A stretch of 64,000 nucleotides of DNA from Polyangium sp. y55x31. Lineage in GTDB: Bacteria > Myxococcota_A > Polyangia > Polyangiales > Polyangiaceae. The position numbers and the translations under genes were made by a program. The notes beneath the pieces are model-generated. The model was not told where the DNA came from. It did no database searches and saw nothing but the letters and a program-made list of their open reading frames with translations. Every line of letters begins with the position of its first letter. The stretch's first letter is position 1. Where the stretch lies: NCBI RefSeq assembly GCF_029946505.1, contig NZ_JARZHG010000019.1, positions 1 through 64,000 of the forward strand, in the 5' to 3' direction. This document shows positions 61,741-64,000 of the stretch, one piece after another.

Positions 61741-62510
61741 TTTCACCTAAAGAACGCTAACGTCATGAGACGGCTTGGGTTTTCGTCTACGTCGACGTCA
61801 CGAATGGCCGCATCGTTGACCTTTCGCCAAAACGTACCGGCTTGCTCGTCGTCTCGCTGGGGCAGTCGTGATCTCGGCGAGCCGAAGCGGTGGAGTTCTC
61901 GCCCAAGTAACTCGAGGACGCGAACCGCACGTCGCTGCTTCCGGCGCGAGCCACCTCCCGGCCCGGTCAGACACGCGTACTCGCCTAGCACCACGACCGA
62001 TCACCGAGGCCCTAAAGCCCCCTACCAGCATCCACTCTGCGACCCAATTTCCGTTGCGCGGTCGGGCCTGCGTGCGAGGGAGGCTTCGAGTGCGGCAATC
62101 GCGTCGATGGGAATCTGTCAAGAGGAAATCTTGCGGAGCTGGTGGCGCCGGCCATCGGGCAAGACGGGGGCCGGCGCGTGGCCATCGAGCCGAGCTAGCG
62201 TCGAGCGAGCGATGACGTGTCGGAGGGCACCTCGGAGACCACCGACGTTACTCATCGTGTCGACGAAGGCCGGGTTCGCGGCAGCGTGCGAGGCGGTTCC
62301 GGTGGCTGTGGAAATCTTGCAGGGACGATTGGTTGGCATACGACGGCGGGTCGAGCGGCGAGCTGCTCTTGGGCGAGTTTGGCGAGCGTGCTGTTGGAGT
62401 GCAGGGGCCAAGCGAAGGACATCGCGGTCGCCGATGCTCTTGAGCCGTGTGGCCGTCTCTGTCGCTGCCCCGGCTGTTGCGGACATCGAACGTGTTAGCA
62501 TCCGGCCGGC
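61741..62510. other. Decayed or non-coding 770 bp
   Basis: No frame shows convincing codon bias. Minus-strand pieces such as FWRKVNDAAIRDVDVDENPSRLM (about 61760-61830) and IPIDAIAALEASLARRPDRA (about 62055-62115) look like parts of genes, but stops or frame changes interrupt them. GC is lower here than in flanking genes. It may be an old insertion-deletion site. The promoter of the following kinase must lie in its last part. Confidence 0.45.
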
Positions 62511-64000
62511 ATGGATGAGCACGAGCTAGAGCGCAGAGTCGGCACGGTCCTGTGCGGAAAGTGGACGCTCGAACGGCTGCTGGGTTCCGGCGGCATGGCG
62601 GCTGTCTACGTCGCCGTGCACAAGATCGGGCGGCGAGACGCCATTAAGATTCTCCACCCCGAGATCGCTCGCGTACCCGAGCTGCGCGCGCGGTTCGATC
62701 AGGAAGCGCGTGCCGTCAATCAATTCGTGCATCCTGGAGCTGTCGAGATCCGCGATGTCGACACGACCGAGGACGGTTGCCCGTTCCTCGTCATGGAGCT
62801 GCTCGAGGGTGAGTCGCTCGCCGCGCGTGCCCGTCGCGGCCGGATGGATATATCCGAGATCCTGCGAATCATCGACGAGCTTTTGGACGTCCTCGCAGCG
62901 GCGCACGCGCATGGCATCGTCCACCGCGACATCAAGCCGGACAACTTGTTCTGCCTGCGCGACGGGCGCCTGAAGGTGCTCGACTTCGGTGTTGCCCGCG
63001 TGCGACAGGCGGCCAACTCCGTTCACACGCGCACCGGAACGACGCTCGGCACGATCGCGTACATGCCCCCGGAGCAAATCGCAGGCAAAGACGTCGATGC
63101 GCGCGCCGATGTGTTCGCAGTCGGAGCGACGATGTTTCGGCTGATCACGAGGAGGCGCATCCACGAGGCGCACTCCGATTCCGAGCTGCTCATCAAGATG
63201 TCTTCGCTGCCGGCGCCGTCACTCGCGAGCGTCGCTCCGGAGACGCCCCAGGCAGTGTGCGCCATCGTCGATCGAGCGCTCGCGTTCGAGCGCGATAAGC
63301 GCTACCCGAGCGCGAGGGCGATGCTGCAAGACATACGCGCAGTCCGAGCCGGCCAACCGCTCGCCATCCCCCAGCAGGTCGTCATAGCCGCGGCCTCCAC
63401 CCATCCGGATGAGGCGATCGGCACTGACAAGACGGTGGCCGCTCCGCACGCAGCGGCGGCGGGGGCCGGACAGGGGCTCGTTCCTTCATCGGCCGCATCG
63501 GCGCGCGCTGGATCGGCGGTCGCTCCAACGCCTGCGCCGTCCTCCACCGCGTCGGTCTTCACCCAGGCGACGCAGTGGACGGTAACCACGGTACGCGGAC
63601 GAAGACTGCGATGGGCCGCGCTGGCGTTCCCGTTGCTCGGCGCTGGCGTGCTCGCCCTCGTGTATTACCGCGCAGTGCACGTCGATTCCGACGCGAGGCC
63701 TCCCGCGTCGAGCCGGGCGCTCGGGCCACTGGCCTCGTCGCCCACACGGAGCCCCGCGGGAACTCGCAGCACGGCTGCGGTTGTAGATCCCAGCCTCGCG
63801 AAAACGGGCGGCGACAAGCCTCGCCTGCCGAGCCAGGCGCCCCGCGGCAGCGGGCAAGGGGCTGGCGCCCTGCCGCATACCAACTGCATGACGACCAACG
63901 CCTGTGACTACGTGTGCGACGACGCGTGCGAGGTCTCATGTAAAGACCCGCGCGGCTGCGAGATAGGAGCGCGCCGCGATGCGCTGGTAGACTGCACGGG
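62511..64000 (+). CDS. Ser/Thr protein kinase with Cys-rich outer domain, 3' partial
   Basis: 496 codons to the right edge. Kinase about 15-275: GSGGMAAV, DAIKIL (VAIK with Asp), HRDIKPDN (about 138), LDFGVA (about 157), GTIAYMPPEQ and DVFAVG, so active. A Pro/Ala/Ser linker, one transmembrane helix (about 371-387, ALAFPLLGAGVLALVYY) and a basic Ser-rich spacer follow. Outside, a Cys cluster begins (TNCMTTNACDYVCDDACEVS and on), with Cys spaced 5, 3, 3, 3 and 5. That pattern suggests a small disulfide or metal-binding sensor. The end lies beyond the window. Confidence 0.9.
   Translation, partial: MDEHELERRVGTVLCGKWTLERLLGSGGMAAVYVAVHKIGRRDAIKILHPEIARVPELRARFDQEARAVNQFVHPGAVEIRDVDTTEDGCPFLVMELLEGESLAARARRGRMDISEILRIIDELLDVLAAAHAHGIVHRDIKPDNLFCLRDGRLKVLDFGVARVRQAANSVHTRTGTTLGTIAYMPPEQIAGKDVDARADVFAVGATMFRLITRRRIHEAHSDSELLIKMSSLPAPSLASVAPETPQAVCAIVDRALAFERDKRYPSARAMLQDIRAVRAGQPLAIPQQVVIAAASTHPDEAIGTDKTVAAPHAAAAGAGQGLVPSSAASARAGSAVAPTPAPSSTASVFTQATQWTVTTVRGRRLRWAALAFPLLGAGVLALVYYRAVHVDSDARPPASSRALGPLASSPTRSPAGTRSTAAVVDPSLAKTGGDKPRLPSQAPRGSGQGAGALPHTNCMTTNACDYVCDDACEVSCKDPRGCEIGARRDALVDCT

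Overview
The window looks like a chromosomal segment of a large-genome myxobacterium, most likely order Polyangiales (Sorangium/Polyangium type). Reasons: very high GC with strong third-position bias, five Hanks-type Ser/Thr kinase genes in 64 kb, many lipoproteins, a type VI secretion accessory locus, and an EF-Tu with a switch I loop that I associate (from memory, unchecked) with Sorangium. No tRNA, rRNA, CRISPR array or intact transposase was seen.

Layout. 1-1233: end of a secreted protein and a Lys/Ala/Pro-rich single-pass membrane protein. 1327-8388: a merged str-S10 ribosomal operon (rpsL, rpsG, fusA, tuf, rpsJ, rplD, rplW, rplB, rpsS) with a clear promoter and terminator. rplC is missing between rpsJ and rplD, and the operon stops after rpsS. 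8588-14118: envelope/TPR genes and a 1182-residue protein with a pseudokinase followed by a kinase. 14274-16509: a PqqD-like/YkgJ-like cysteine protein and a haem-oxygenase-fold (PqqC/TenA-like) partner. 16819-25585: a kinase, an SGNH lipoprotein, a divergent SDR, a large lipoprotein, a SUMF1-type lipoprotein and an HtrA protease. 25951-27930: endonuclease III and an exonuclease-BRCT protein. 28044-32246: a four-gene coupled operon (dihaem propeller protein, small exported protein, beta-lactamase-fold hydrolase, small membrane protein). 32251-36487: a convergent operon (M1 peptidase, lipoprotein, transglutaminase).

36659-46177 is a VgrG island: VgrG, DUF2169-pentapeptide fusion, second pentapeptide protein, DUF3540, DUF4150 PAAR-like tip and a second DUF2169 protein. 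No toxin is recognisable, so the pentapeptide proteins may be cargo or adaptors. 46239-48484 holds two exported or membrane unknowns. 48599-51195 is a GpsA-like dehydrogenase with an FGGY kinase. 51197-60116 (minus) carries two coupled kinase-AAA regulators followed by the ergothioneine genes egtD-egtB. 60141-62510 holds a DAG-kinase-family gene among decayed sequence, and a fifth kinase runs off the right edge.

Non-coding structure is rich. A mosaic repeat family recurs at gene ends. Its signature is a hairpin of about 27 nt with an 11-12 bp stem, usually an ATC triloop, and an outer stem sequence that changes on both sides together. Two copies form 105-bp inverted repeats around one gene; two others form roughly 300-bp composites between convergent genes. 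A separate 21-bp-periodic array ends in a perfect 52-bp palindrome between divergent genes. The most notable protein-level oddities are the EF-Tu switch I, the split ribosomal operon and the tandem pseudokinase-kinase.
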